64,000 bases of DNA from contig NC_087065.1 of assembly GCF_963678635.1 (NCBI RefSeq), positions 65,815,374 to 65,879,373 of the forward strand, read 5' to 3'. Below are positions 1 to 10,834 of the stretch, in pieces; positions within the stretch are counted from its first letter, which is position 1, and every line of letters starts with the position of its first letter. The stretch is from Symsagittifera roscoffensis. Taxonomy: Eukaryota; Xenacoelomorpha; Acoela; Convolutidae. The notes under the pieces are model-generated. The model saw only the letters and a list, made by a program, of their open reading frames with translations. It did not search any database and was not told the DNA's origin. Made by a program: the position numbers and the translations under genes.

Positions 1-1275
1 ACTCTATCGATTGAATGGGAAATCTCAACTTCCTGGGATCCTTCGCTTGCTGACATGACAAGCATGCAGAAATCCATTTCTCACAGGCCTTATTCGAGCC
101 AGACCATTCAAATTGCTTCTGTATCCGGTTATGCACCTTATCCACGCCTTGAAGACCCATCTGGTCGTGTGAACAGAACAGTCACTGAGTTTCATACAGC
201 TGTGGTAGTACTATCGAATTGTATTTGTAAAGGACTTTGTCCTCTTCTTTGCGCTTGCAGGCCTGTCATTGTTCAAGAATAACAAATCCTTTCTCTTTAA
301 ATAAAATTGCTTTAGGATCTTATAGCTGTCTTCTTCCAAATCGCATTTGGCGGGTGCTCCGTTTTCTATCTCCGGAGCATCGGCTGATTATCTCCGGAGC
401 ATCGGCTGATTATCTCCGGAGCATCAGCGTCGTCCATCAATTTAACACACCATCATTTTTCAAAGGTGTCGCGTCTTGCTCTAAGGGTTCCCGATTGGTA
501 CGGACGACCGTAGCATGCGGGAGTGTTCTAGTTGGACGTTTCGACACTGCTTTTAACTCAAGCTCATCTGTGGCATCATCAACTACTGTGCCCTCCTCGT
601 TGGAGGTATATCGGTCTCTGTCTGGGTCTTGATGCATTTCTCTATCCAGTCCGCGCTGCTTCCATTCTACTAGCAAAGATTGAATCGCGATTTCTGAGAC
701 ATCGGATTTGGATGTAGTTTCTGACCCATTCTCCCAAAGCTGAGACAGCTGAGACTGCGAGCCATCACTTGAGCCGATGGGTTCTGCATCATCGTCCTCT
801 GATTTGTTCATGATGTTTCTCGCTCTGAAGTCGACTCCCCGGACAACATTCTGTGCCTTGGTCGTTTCGACATTGTCTCCCCGAAAGTTCATGAATCCCC
901 GGACAATGTTTCGTCTCCTGATGAAAAGTCCGAGCTCGGCTCGTACTCCTCATTCGTGCCTAAGAACTGAACTCTTCTCGTTACGCTGAATCTTAATTCA
1001 ACGTTGACCTCTTGAGCAGTCTGAGTAGCGATCGATGGTTGACACTCCACATACGAGGTCCTGAGAATGACATTTTTTGGTATCGAATTCACTAGATGGC
1101 TCACTTTTGATCGGCAATCCAGTTCAACGACCCGACTCCGAATGGCTACCGGTCTCTTCTACGTTCTTTCAGTGATGGTCAACAACTGCATGGTCTCCAT
1201 CTATTCATGATCATGCCTTTCAACTTCTCTGTCAAGCAGGTCACGGAGTTTCCGCATGACATTCGGTGCTACGTT
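1..1275. repeat. Direct repeat copy 1 (linker/integrase region)
   Basis: Positions 1-1275 recur at 2910-4184 with an offset of 2909 and only a few substitutions (for example a G/T change near 812 versus 3723). The window begins inside this unit. The copies part after the shared word ACGTTCA: copy 1 continues into an AT-rich block, copy 2 into a different gag-like sequence. This is a recent segmental duplication or recombination between elements. Confidence 0.93.
437..1104 (-). pseudogene. Acidic linker between RNase H and integrase, copy 1
   Basis: Two overlapping minus-strand frames (889-1104 and 437-892) encode an acidic, serine-rich stretch with little hydrophobic content. The upstream frame contains words such as SIPKNVILRTSY and the downstream frame has clusters such as KSEDDDAEP. 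In the other copies the segment lies after RNase H and before the integrase zinc-binding part, so I take it as the inter-domain linker of the element's pol polyprotein. The frames shift relative to one another, so the copy is broken. The segment also occurs at 3346-4013 and 5430-5964. Confidence 0.6.
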
Positions 1276-1383
1276 CACATCTGGATTAGTCCAGTCCACA
1301 ATTACATAACCATCACACAATCATAACCACACAATAATCACAAAATATCTATACCATACATCAACACTACTATACAAAACCTG
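1276..1383 (-). repeat. AT-rich 108 bp block, probable LTR fragment
   Basis: This AT-rich block recurs at 5320-5427. At 5320-5427 it lies upstream (minus sense) of a gag-like frame; here it lies downstream of the integrase tail. One piece before gag and one after integrase is what an LTR would show. It is truncated here by the junction with the linker repeat at 1275/1276. The LTR reading is inference. Confidence 0.4.
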
Positions 1384-2490
1384 GTACCTATTTATTATCT
1401 TAAATTCTAATGCTAAGGCTTGAAAATTAAACCTAATCAAAACTATTAGCTTTAAATACAGCTCTAACATTTGCTCAGATAGTACTTTTAATGCAAGTAA
1501 ACCTCTATGACCGTTTCCGAAAAAATGTACTAGGGCATATACCTCTCTCGGATGCAATTTTGCCCTATTGGGATCATAGACCGGCAAGGAGAGCGAGAAC
1601 ACTCGTAAGTTTGTCAACTTTTTCTCATGCATCTGTTCCACCTCAGGTTCCTGATCTGTATCGTTGATCATTTCGATCTCCTGTGACACCACTTTTTCTT
1701 TCAGGCCCACTATCATATCCGCAAGGTCGCTCAAAGCAATCCCGTCTACAACAAAATCTTCGCCCTACGGGTTGTATTTCTTTTTCTCTTAGCCTGGCGC
1801 GTGTCCCTGGAGAAGATAAAGTTAGGCTCTACTCCTTTATCAGTTTCAGTCTGCTCTGGGTAGTCCCAGTCTTCTTCGGCATATGGTAGGATTTCATCAT
1901 CAACCTCCACTCGCTCGGTTAACTCCAGGTCAAGTGGCAGATCACAGTCATTTATCATCTCATTCCCGTCGTTTTTGTCGCGTGTGCGTCTCATTCACTT
2001 CGCAGGCCGGGTCAACTATCAAGTAGTCCTCATCATGCATTTCAACTTGAATACACCAGTCCTCCGGTGAGGAATTGTGCGGTTTGATATTTTCCTAATC
2101 AGCTGCCCGTCCAGTGCTCAGTTGATAAAAACGACCACCCTGAGGCATTTCAGTTTTTTGAAATGGACCACGCCATTTTTTCAGCAGTTTTTTTGGTTCT
2201 CTTCGGAGAAACGATTTCCTGGAGCACCCAGACAAAACTCCCTATTGAGTAGGCTTTTGCTTCAGCGGTCCTCTTGTCAAACCTCCTTTTCTGTCAGACT
2301 TGAGCCTGCTTCGTGTTCCTCCTGCATATATCATTGAGTTTCTGTTGCCTCCTGATCACATCACGCACGTACGTTTGTGGCGCTGTTCTCTTACACTAGT
2401 ACTCAATGTAGAAGAACGTTAATGGGAGGGCCTTCTCGTGGCCTGTTAACATCATGTGCGGGCTTATTCTCGTGGTGGAGTGTTTTCGGT
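1384..2490 (-). pseudogene. Integrase C-terminal region and tail, broken
   Basis: Downstream (minus sense) of the integrase core this region still reads as a basic stretch followed by words such as KKWRGPF and FYQLSTGRAA, typical of the C-terminal part of gypsy integrases, then a long acidic tail (1746-1994, with LELTERVEVDDE; 1321-1734). A frameshift sits in an A run near 2180 and stops interrupt the frame near 2095 and 1745. The protein would bind DNA and help target integration in an intact element; here it is a relic. Confidence 0.65.
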
Positions 2491-2496
2491 GCTATT

Positions 2497-3069
2497 TTAA
2501 GCGCCCATTATCTGCGGCAATTGCCTATCCCAGTCGTCCATGTATCGTGAGCAATAGACCCTCAACATGGAAACTAGTGTGCGATTTTGTCTTTCGACCA
2601 GGCCATTCGTTTGTGGATAAAAAGCGGTCGAGTGGGCCTGTGACACTTGCGACTTCTTCATATACTCCTTTGTGAGATCTCCTACGAATGCTTTGCCATT
2701 GTCTGACTGGAACGTGATCGGGCAGCCATTCCTTGCTATCCAAACATTTATCAAGTGATCACACGTCTCCTCCGCTGATGCTGTCGTGCAGGGAGCTGCC
2801 TCTGCGTATTTCGTGAAATGATCAATCATTACCAGCACTTAGTTATAGCCCGTGTCCGTCATGCATATTTTCTGATGATCAATTTGTATCACCTCATTGA
2901 ATTCTGACGACTCTATCGATTGAATGGGAAATCTCAACTTCCTGGGATCCTTCGCTTGCTGACATGACAAGCATGCAGAAATCCATTTCTCACAGGCCTT
3001 ATTCGAGCCAGACCATTCAAATTGCTTCTGTATCCGGTTATGCACCTTATCCACGCCTTGAAGACCCAT
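2497..3069 (-). pseudogene. Integrase zinc-binding region and catalytic core
   Basis: Two same-frame segments are separated by one TAA at 2839-2841. The upstream part (2839-3069) holds the end of the zinc-binding domain with CLSCQQAKDP and the first catalytic aspartate in IQIDH. The downstream part (2497-2838) holds MIDHFTKYAEA, the second aspartate in FQSDNGKAF and the catalytic glutamate in LVERQNRTL. All three members of the D,D-E triad are present, but the stop splits the core just after the first aspartate. The family inserts retroelement cDNA into chromosomes. Confidence 0.85.
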
Positions 3070-4184
3070 CTGGTCGTGTGAACAGAACAGTCACTGAGTT
3101 TCATACAGCTGTGGTAGTACTATCGAATTGTATTTGTAAAGGACTTTGTCCTCTTCTTTGCGCTTGCAGGCCTGTCATTGTTCAAGAATAACAAATCCTT
3201 TCTCTTTAAATAAAATTGCTTTAGGATCTTATAGCTGTCTTCTTCCAAATCGCATTTGGCGGGTGCTCCGTTTTCTATCTCCGGAGCATCGGCTGATTAT
3301 CTCCGGAGCATCGGCTGATTATCTCCGGAGCATCAGCGTCGTCCATCAATTTAACACACCATCATTTTTCAAAGGTGTCGCGTCTTGCTCTAAGGGTTCC
3401 CGATTGGTACGGACGACCGTAGCATGCGGGAGTGTTCTAGTTGGACGTTTCGACACTGCTTTTAACTCAAGCTCATCTGTGGCATCATCAACTACTGTGC
3501 CCTCCTCGTTGGAGGTATATCGGTCTCTGTCTGGGTCTTGATGCATTTCTCTATCCAGTCCGCGCTGCTTCCATTCTACTAGCAAAGATTGAATCGCGAT
3601 TTCTGAGACATCGGATTTGGATGTAGTTTCTGACCCATTCTCCCAAAGCTGAGACAGCTGAGACTGCGAGCCATCACTTGAGCCGATGGGTTCTGCATCA
3701 TCGTCCTCTGATTTGTTCATGATCTTTCTCGCTCTGAAGTCGACTCCCCGGACAACATTCTGTGCCTTGGTCGTTTCGACATTGTCTCCCCGAAAGTGCA
3801 TGAATCCCCGGACAATGTTTCGTCTCCTGATGAAAAGTCCGAGCTCGGCTCGTACTCCTCATTCGTGCCTAAGAACTGAACTCTTCTCGTTACGCTGAAT
3901 CTTAATTCAACGTTGACCTCTTGAGCAGTCTGAGTAGCGATCGATGGTTGACACTCCACATACGAGGTCCTGAGAATGACATTTTTTGGTATCGAATTCA
4001 CTAGATGGCTCACTTTTGATCGGCAATCCAGTTCAACGACCCGACTCCGAATGGCTACCGGTCTCTTCTACGTTCTTTCAGTGATGGTCAACAACTGCAT
4101 GGTCTCCATCTATTCATGATCATGCCTTTCAACTTCTCTGTCAAGCAGGTCACGGAGTTTCCGCATGACATTCGGTGCTACGTT
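2910..4184. repeat. Direct repeat copy 2
   Basis: Second copy of the unit at 1-1275 (offset 2909). It is continuous with the integrase core on its left side, so this copy keeps the natural linker-integrase order. It parts from the other copies near 4196, where the shared word AACAGTGCT is followed by unrelated gag-like sequence. Confidence 0.93.
3346..4013 (-). pseudogene. Acidic linker, copy 2
   Basis: Frames 3717-4013 and 3346-3801 match the copy-1 linker. Here the upstream frame runs on through a basic stretch containing SKRPRHRML, whereas it stops earlier in copy 1. The frame relation between the two parts is still broken. Confidence 0.6.
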
Positions 4185-4358
4185 CATCGTCTTGTTTAAC
4201 AGTGCTAGGTAAGTATCTGAGGGATCAGTTATCATGTTTCTCGCGTTTGAAGGCGAGCTCATTTGTTGCGGGGCTGTCACCTCACTCGGTCTGTGAATCT
4301 CTTGAGCTTTAGTCTTGGTCGTCGTATCGGGGCTCATCATCGCCACAACATCTGACAT
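4110..4358 (-). pseudogene. Chimeric frame joining gag-like and linker sequence
   Basis: The frame begins within the downstream end of the 4309-5061 frame (overlap 4309-4358) and ends in VMRKLRDLLDREVERHD, a stretch also found upstream of the linker in the other copies. The join is near 4196. It marks the point where an internal deletion or recombination removed protease, RT and RNase H from this element copy. Confidence 0.5.
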
Positions 4359-5061
4359 CTAATGACAATTTGCTCACTCTCGCCTTGTAGAGCTCTTTCA
4401 GGTGTTTTATCTCATCCTTCTTGAAAGCGATCTGTAACTCGTCATACTTTCTCTTCCATTCGTCAGAATCTTTAGCTTTTTCTTTGCATTCATGAATCTT
4501 AGCGCATAATTCTTCCCAGTCTCCGTCAAAGAAGGTGAGAATGAACGAGATCAAAATACAGACGGCAGAAACCAATGAAACTCTCGAAAAAAGTGACAAA
4601 AACTGGGAAACTTTTTTCGAGAGTTTCACTAGTTTCCGCCTCTGTATTTCGATCTCGTTCATTCTCACCTTCTTTGACGGTGAAGCTGCACTTGGTAAGT
4701 CCACAGAACGCGATGGGGCCGGCCAATTGCGTGATTTTTTGATCCGAAGAGAGGCCGTGCTGAGGAATCCTGGCTCACGAGCTAAGTCATGCCCAGACAT
4801 CTCTCCGCGTCTGCATCGCATGAGTCGATTTCTGCTCCGCTCAGCGGTACCGGTCTCGCCGAAAGCCAGCATTAACACTACGACTGTGGGGTGGTCCCCA
4901 CGGTTTTCTCTTCCCATCGCGTCAAGGAGTGCGACGGTGAACATCGCCAGCTCGGGGTCTTCCAATCCAAAATTACAATCAATCAACCGCTGATACACCT
5001 CGTCCAGAGTTGTTCCTAGGCTCGCTGAGATAAAATTCATTAAGTCATTAGTGTCGCTCAT
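4309..5061 (-). CDS. Gag-like open frame carrying a foldback
   Basis: An uninterrupted 250-codon minus-strand frame starts at an ATG at 5061. The N-terminal half contains DEVYQRLIDCNFG and a basic stretch; the C-terminal half is strongly charged and probably coiled coil (KRKYDELQIAFKKDE). It sits where gag would lie in an element whose leader is 5062-5427. Between the two halves the frame crosses a 158 bp inverted repeat (4523-4680), so one arm encodes a charged stretch (KKVRMNEIEIQ) and the other a hydrophobic one (SLVSAVCILISFILTFF). No zinc knuckle is visible. Assignment to gag rests mainly on position. Confidence 0.45.
   Translation of the reverse strand: MSDTNDLMNFISASLGTTLDEVYQRLIDCNFGLEDPELAMFTVALLDAMGRENRGDHPTVVVLMLAFGETGTAERSRNRLMRCRRGEMSGHDLAREPGFLSTASLRIKKSRNWPAPSRSVDLPSAASPSKKVRMNEIEIQRRKLVKLSKKVSQFLSLFSRVSLVSAVCILISFILTFFDGDWEELCAKIHECKEKAKDSDEWKRKYDELQIAFKKDEIKHLKELYKARVSKLSLDVRCCGDDEPRYDDQD
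4523..4680. repeat. 158 bp foldback (inverted repeat) inside gag-like frame
   Basis: Arms of about 72 bp (4523-4594 and 4610-4680) are near-perfect reverse complements, from CCGTCAAAGAAGG at one end to CCTTCTTTGACGG at the other, around a 15-base loop. The whole palindrome is in frame and free of stops on the minus strand. Confidence 0.93.
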
Positions 5062-5427
5062 GCATTCTCGTGTAGGTTTTGTCTCTTCGATTTCAGTGTA
5101 GGTTCAATAAAAAAGATATGATAAATCACGATCTAAAAGACAAGTCACGACTTAGAATAATCATACAAGGTATCTCGTCATAAAATCAAGACATCATTCT
5201 TTTCTTTTAAAAGCAGTCAGTTGAAATTCTCTTTCTGTTCTTAGTTTAAAAGATAGCACCAAGTTGGATTGTCCACCTGCGATCTTGTCAATTGTATTAT
5301 AATTGAACGCTGTCACCTTTCACATCTGGATTAGTCCAGTCCACAATTACATAACCATCACACAATCATAACCACACAATAATCACAAAATATCTATACC
5401 ATACATCAACACTACTATACAAAACCT
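5062..5427 (-). promoter_or_regulatory. Probable LTR/leader upstream of gag-like frame
   Basis: AT-rich non-coding DNA directly upstream (minus sense) of the ATG at 5061. Its distal 108 bp recur at 1276-1383 after the integrase tail. This arrangement suggests 5' LTR plus leader, and the minus-strand word TTTTTTATTGAACC near 5103 is AT-rich enough to be promoter-like. No LTR ends or target duplication could be fixed. Confidence 0.35.
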
Positions 5428-5429
5428 CT

Positions 5430-5964
5430 GTGGCATCATCAACTACTGTGCCCTCCTCGTTGGAGGTATATCGGTCTCTGTCTGGGTCTTGATGCATTTC
5501 TCTATCCAGTCCGCGCTGCTTCCATTCTACTAGCAAAGGTTGAATCGCGATTTCTGAGACATCGGATTTGGATGTAGTTTCTGACCCATTCTCCCAAAGC
5601 TGAGACAGCTGAGACTGCGAGCCATCACTTGAGCCGATGGGTTCTGCATCATCGTCCTCTGATTTGTTCATGATGTTTCTCGCTCTGAAGTCGACTCCCC
5701 GGACAACATTCTGTGCCTTGGTCGTTTCGACATTGTCTCCCCGAAAGTGCATGAATCCCCGGAAAATGTTTCGTCTCCTGATGAAAAGTCCGAGCTCGGC
5801 TCGTACTCCTCATTCGTGCCTAAGAACTGAACTCTTCTCGTTACGCTGAATCTTAATTCAACGTTGACCTCTTGAGCAGTCTGAGTAGCGATCGATGGTT
5901 GACACTCCACATACGAGGTCCTGAGAATGACATTTTTTGGTATCGAATTCACTAGATGGCTCAC
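5430..5964 (-). pseudogene. Acidic linker, copy 3
   Basis: Frames 5668-5964 and 5366-5752 match copies 1 and 2 almost exactly, but the downstream frame runs directly into the 108 bp AT-rich block at 5427, losing the integrase-proximal end. On the other side (6116-6250) this copy keeps the natural continuation toward RNase H. Confidence 0.6.
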
Positions 5965-6251
5965 TTTTGATCGGCAATCCAGTTCAACGACCCGACTCCG
6001 AATGGCTACCGGTCTCTTCTACGTTCTTTCAGTGATGGTCAACAACTGCATGGTCTCCATCTATTCATGATCATGCCTTTCAACTTCTCTGTCAAGCAGG
6101 TCACGGAGTTTCCGCATGACATTCGGTGCTACGTTCATCGTCTTGTTTAACAGTGCTATGCTGTTGATGCCTAGCCTGGTAAGTTCTTACTGCACCAGCT
6201 TAGAGTGAACTAGCATATCCAATGGAACCGGATCACCCTTTGCCAACACTT

Positions 6252-6872
6252 TTATCTCAGCAGCCGTTTCTGCAGGAAGTTCGAGGTGCCCTGGTATGAA
6301 ATGCCCGGACTTATCAAGCCATCTGGTGAGTGCAGCTTGTCATAGGTGTCAGAATCCAGAAAGGAAAAGCCATCCTTAGTTTTTGCCTGGTTAGCATGCT
6401 TTTCTTCTAATCGCTCAAAGAATTCCGTCTTCATGTTGAGGCTGTCGGCATTCTGGTGCTTGTCACGTGTTCGATGATCTATAATCATGTGATAGCCATC
6501 CAGACGCACGATCCAGCGACCAATACAGCTTTGGTCCATCGAATAGGTCTTGAGCCAACCAAGAGCTCGATTGTCTACGCGCAGCTTGAATGAGGCACTC
6601 CCTAAGTAAGCCCTAAAATTTTCAACAAAGGTAATCACTGCGGACAACTCCGCTTTCGGTGCACCGTATTTCAATTCAGTGTCGCTTAGGACTTTACTCC
6701 CATAGGCTACTGTTGCGTTTGTTTCTAGCACCAACATCCCTTTCTCTGTCGGCATACCGAATACCGGAGCCTCGCAAAGTTCGCGCTTGATGTTCTCAAA
6801 AGAGACCTGAGCCTCGTCGGTCCAGCTGAATTTCTTACCCTTATTTCGCATCAACTGCTGCATAGGGTACAT
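6252..6872 (-). pseudogene. RNase H domain, unit A
   Basis: A 206-codon minus-strand frame resembles the RT connection and RNase H region of Ty3/gypsy pol. Recognisable words are KKFSWTDEAQVSFENIK, the Asp-to-Asn-changed LETNATVAYGSKVLS (DAS/DAC is usual in active enzymes), ELSAVITFVENFRAYL, and DHRTRDKHQNADSLN. The first catalytic Asp therefore seems replaced by Asn. The domain would degrade the RNA strand of the RNA/DNA hybrid. The frame is detached from RT by a frameshift. Confidence 0.85.
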
Positions 6873-7012
6873 CTTATCAGCATACCCTTTGAAAATGTCT
6901 CGGTAGTAATTAGCAAATCCGATAAAAATCCTTAATTGAGTGTCAGTTTTCGGTGCCTTCCATGTCAGTACTGCTTCGGTCGCCTCAGAGTCTGGTCTGA
7001 CTCCGTGTTTGT

Positions 7013-7434
7013 CTACGAGACGACCCAGATGCTTAATTGTGTCTCAAGATTTCGCACATGTAAGGTTTGCATTTCACTCCGGCCTGTTTCATGCAAGTAA
7101 AGACCTCGTCTAGTCTCTCTATATGGTGCTCCAGCGTGGGTGTCGCTCGCGATCACCACGTCATCAACGTAACACATTATGAGGTTGCCACTCTTTTTAG
7201 TCACATTCGTGAGTGCCTGAGCCATTAATCGTTGGAATGTGGCCGTCGCATGGCATAGTCCAAACGGCATTCTTTTCCACTGGAACAGTCCCAGCTCACA
7301 CGCGAAGCCCTTTTTCTCTCAATCCTGTTTTCTGAAGGGCACTTGCCAGAACGCAGGATCCAAATCCAACGTAAATTACAAAAATACCTAAGTTGCCGAC
7401 TGTCTTTTTTGCCATGACTACGCCGCAAGCTCAC
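7013..7434 (-). pseudogene. Reverse transcriptase palm fragment, unit A
   Basis: The frame at 7013-7270 reads MPFGLCHATATFQRLM followed by LIMCYVDDVVIASDTHAG, the conserved RT motifs with catalytic YVDD. The upstream palm motif (FTLDLDPAFWQVPF in minus sense, about 7330-7370) is in another frame, with a stop near 7320, so at least one frameshift breaks the domain. The thumb after YVDD is also out of frame. Confidence 0.85.
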
Positions 7435-7936
7435 GGTGACTTAGACGGTTCAATCACGTCGTATTCCATTAACATCTCAATCTCTTTCCTTCATGCCTCC
7501 AAATTTATTGAGATTATTCTCCTAGCTCCCTCCCTGCGAGGTACTGAACCCTCTTCTATCTCTATTTAATGTTCTAGAAAATTGCAGCAACCTGTGTCAG
7601 CTTTATGCTATCAAAACATCCGAATTCCAATTCAACACTGAACTAAGAGAGTCTAGTTCCTTATCCGATATTTTACCTTTTTGGTGTTCTATCTCAGGTA
7701 GGACTGGTTTCTTTACTGCTAATTATATGTCTGTTGGTCTCTCGGACGCGAAATTCGAGCAACTCGACAGCCAATCATTTGTCTCTGATTTCAGGGAAAA
7801 CAATTTCTTAAAAGAAGTCAAATCATTGATTCTTTTCAGTATACAATCTTGGTTAGCATGTAATGGATACACCGTTAATTTAAACGTCTTCAAGTTCTCG
7901 AAACTTTGATAGTCTGTGTTCAGAGGCCACGCATAG

Positions 7937-8299
7937 CTAAGCTTCTTTCCTCCTTTCATCATCACTGTTGTTGCCTGTGTGTTCAACAACACACTCACAC
8001 TCAGTCCGCTCTGAGTGAGTGAGAAGCTTCTTCCTTAAAATAGCTGAGCTCTTAGTGTTTGGGTAGGGGACCAGACACTCCTGTCTGTTGTTACTCAGCT
8101 CATTCAAATGCCTCATCCTAAACGTCGCTTTTACAGCTTGATTTGGTTTTAACCTAACCTTCCGATCTAGAAAAGTTGGCGCTTTTGCTTGGTTAATCAG
8201 TATTTTTTTCTTAACCGTTTTCTTTTCATACTTCCTCTCTGGATCCTTGATCCTTATCAACCCGTCGTTGAGGTCGATTGTGACGTCGAATTTGCGCAC
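7937..8299 (-). pseudogene. Protease-RT spacer segment, unit A
   Basis: A 120-codon frame between protease and RT is rich in lysine and begins FDVTIDLNDGLIRIKDPE, typical of the stretch that ends the retropepsin domain and leads to RT in gypsy pol. No catalytic motif is expected. It is one frame away from the protease. Confidence 0.55.
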
Positions 8300-8366
8300 G
8301 AATTCTCGACCTAGGATGAACTGGTCGTATTCGTCAAGATTTTCGACGACCAGAAATGCCTTCCTT

Positions 8367-9029
8367 CTAGCTGCAGCGAATTGAAGGGAGTCTTCCCAGC
8401 CACGTAGATGCGCCCTGGTTCGCCGCTGCCAGTCTGATATTAGTCGGAATCAGATCCGACCTATCGAAACCCATGTCAGTCCAGGTGCTTATGGGCATGA
8501 CACTGACCACCGCTCCGGTGTCGAGCAGTCTTTTCACGGATCGTCGCACCTTAAGCTCTTGTCGACTGATGTAGATCCGGCATACTTGGTCCGTGGCATT
8601 GGTCACGTGAGCTTTCGTGTAAACATATATGCCGTCCACGTTCATCAGGATCGGGTATGGGCCATAGATTTCTATATAATGTCCTTCTACTCTCATTAGT
8701 CTCGGCCCACCTGTTGTGAGTAACGCTCTCACGGCCCTAGAATCCAAATTGGGTTCTCTACCTCTCAAGTAGTCAGCATAGATGTTCAGGTGTATTAGCG
8801 TGATCTCAGATGGTTCACTCAAATTCTTTACTACCTGATGACCTGCGACCGATTTTATTGACATTACTTTTGTCCCCTCTCTTATCATGTCGAAGGTCTT
8901 CCCTGAGATGACAATCAGACCCTTCAGACCCCGTTTCTGGCCTTCCTGTTTACTTTTTGCGAAGCAATTCAGCAAGGTGTCGAAGATTTTGCGAGCACTG
9001 TCTCGTTCATTCGACCTTTTCGCCATCAC
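8367..9029 (-). pseudogene. Gag end fused to aspartic protease, unit A
   Basis: A 220-codon frame starts in a capsid-like stretch (KRSNERDSARKIFDTLLN) and ends in a retropepsin-like domain with the active-site word RLLDTGAVVSVMP. Between them the usual capsid end and zinc knuckle are missing, so an internal deletion seems to have joined capsid to protease. The protease would act as a dimer to cut the polyprotein. The frame stops before the second conserved protease motif. Confidence 0.7.
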
Positions 9030-9670
9030 ACAGTTCTGGCTGGGCCGTGCCCTCTAAGTTACTCGTCAGTGCACTACATTCCTGTTTCTAGGAAAAGTTC
9101 TTTTTCTCAAAATGCAAATTCATCAGCTCTATCCAGGTATCAATACAGCCGTCTGATTCTTCCTTGTACGACGTCGGTTTCTTGAGAATCCTTCTTGAAC
9201 TCTCTCCTCTCTCAGTAGACTTCGAGAGTTTAGTAAAAAAAAAACGACTCAAATGACCTGTTTAATGATTCAAACATTGAAGTGAAGCGTACATCGTAGT
9301 TGACACTCCACATACGAGGTCCTGAGAATGACATTTTTTGGTATCGAATTCACTAGATGGCTCACTTTTGATCGGCAATCCAGTTCAACGACCCGACTCC
9401 GAATTGCTACCGGTCTCTTCTACGTTCTTTCAGTGATGGTCAGCAACTGCATGGTCTCCATCTATTCATGATCATGCCTTTCAACTTCTCTGTCAAGCAG
9501 GTCACGGAGTTTCCGCATGACATTCGGTGCTACGTTCATCGTCTTGTTTAACAGTGCTATGCTGTTGATGCCTAGCCTGGTAAGTTCTTACTGCACCAGC
9601 TTAGAGTGAACTAGCATATCCAATGGAACCGGATCACCCTTCGCCAACACTTTTATCTCAGCAGCCGTTT

Positions 9671-10272
9671 CTACAGGAAGTTCGAGGTGCCCTGGTATGA
9701 AATGCCCGGACTTATCAAGCCATCTGGTGAGTGCAGCTTGTCATAGGTGTCAGAATCCAGAAAGGAAAAGCCATCCTTAGTTTTTGCCTGGTTAGCATGC
9801 TTTTCTTCTAATCGCTCAAAGAATTCCGTCTTCATGTTGAGGCTGTCGGCATTCTGGTGCTTGTCACGTGTTCGATGATCTATAATCATGTGATAGCCAT
9901 CCAGACGCACGATCCAGCGACCAATATAGCTTTGGTCCATCGAATAGGTCTTGAGCCAACCAAGAGCTCGATTGTCTACGCGCAGCTTGAATGAGGCACT
10001 CCCTAAGTAAGCCCTAAAAATTTCAACAAAGGTAATCACTGCGGACAACTCCGCTTTTGGTGCACGTATTTCAATTCAGTGTCGCTTAGGACTTTACTCC
10101 CATAGGCTACTGTTGCGTTTGTTTCTAGCACCAACATCCCTTTCTCTGTCGGCATACCGAATACCGGAGCCTCGCAAAGTTCGCGCTTGATGTTCTCAAA
10201 AGAGACCTGAGCCTCGTCGGTCCAGCTGAATTTCTTACCCGTATTTCGCATCAACTGCTGCATAGGGTACAT
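9671..10272 (-). pseudogene. RNase H domain, unit B, with extra frameshift
   Basis: Same domain as at 6252-6872. A one-base deletion near 10064 splits it into frames 10036-10272 and 9671-10048, and a G-to-A change near 9672 creates an earlier stop. These two changes are private to unit B and postdate the duplication. Confidence 0.85.
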
Positions 10273-10412
10273 CTTATCAGCATACCCTTTGAAAATGTCT
10301 CGGTAGTAATTAGCAAATCCGATAAAAATCCTTAATTGAGTGTCAGTTTTCGGTGCCTTCCATGTCAGTACTGCTTCGGCCGCCTCAGAGTCTGGTCTGA
10401 CTCCGTGTTTGT

Positions 10413-10834
10413 CTACGAGACGACCCAGATGCTTAATTGTGTCTCAAGATTTCGCACATGTAAGGTTTGCATTTCACTCCGGCCTGTTTCATGCAAGTAA
10501 AGACCTCGTCTAGTCTCTCTATATGGTGCTCCAGCGTGGGTGTCGCTCGCGATAACCACGTCATCAACGTAACACATTATGAGGGTGCCACTCTTTTTAG
10601 TCACATTCGTGAGTGTCTGAGCCATTAATCGTTGGAATGTGGCCGTCGCATGGCATAGTCCAAACGGCATTCTTTTCCACTGGAACAGTCCCAGCTCACA
10701 CGCGAAGCCCTTTTTCTCTCAATCCTGTTTTCTGAAGGGCACTTGCCAGAACGCAGGATCCAAATCCAACGTAAATTACAACAATACCTAAGTTGCCGAC
10801 TGTCTTTTTTGCCATGACTACGCCGCAAGCTCAC
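10413..10834 (-). pseudogene. Reverse transcriptase palm fragment, unit B
   Basis: Copy of 7013-7434 with MPFGLCHATATFQRLM and the YVDD motif, and the same frameshift upstream. One nearby substitution changes GNLIMC to GTLIMC. Confidence 0.85.

Larger units (their letters stand above)
5899..9299. repeat. 3.4 kb tandem duplication, unit A
   Basis: The unit begins at TTGACACTCCACAT and ends at CATCGTAG, and is followed head-to-tail by an almost identical unit at 9300-12698 (offset 3400-3401). It contains the linker start, RNase H, RT, post-protease segment and protease of the gypsy element. Confidence 0.95.

Noticed and set aside
237-632. Plus-strand frames opposite the retroelement (237-632, 3146-3541 and similar)
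   Set aside because: They are antisense to recognised minus-strand retroelement sequence and have no domain of their own.
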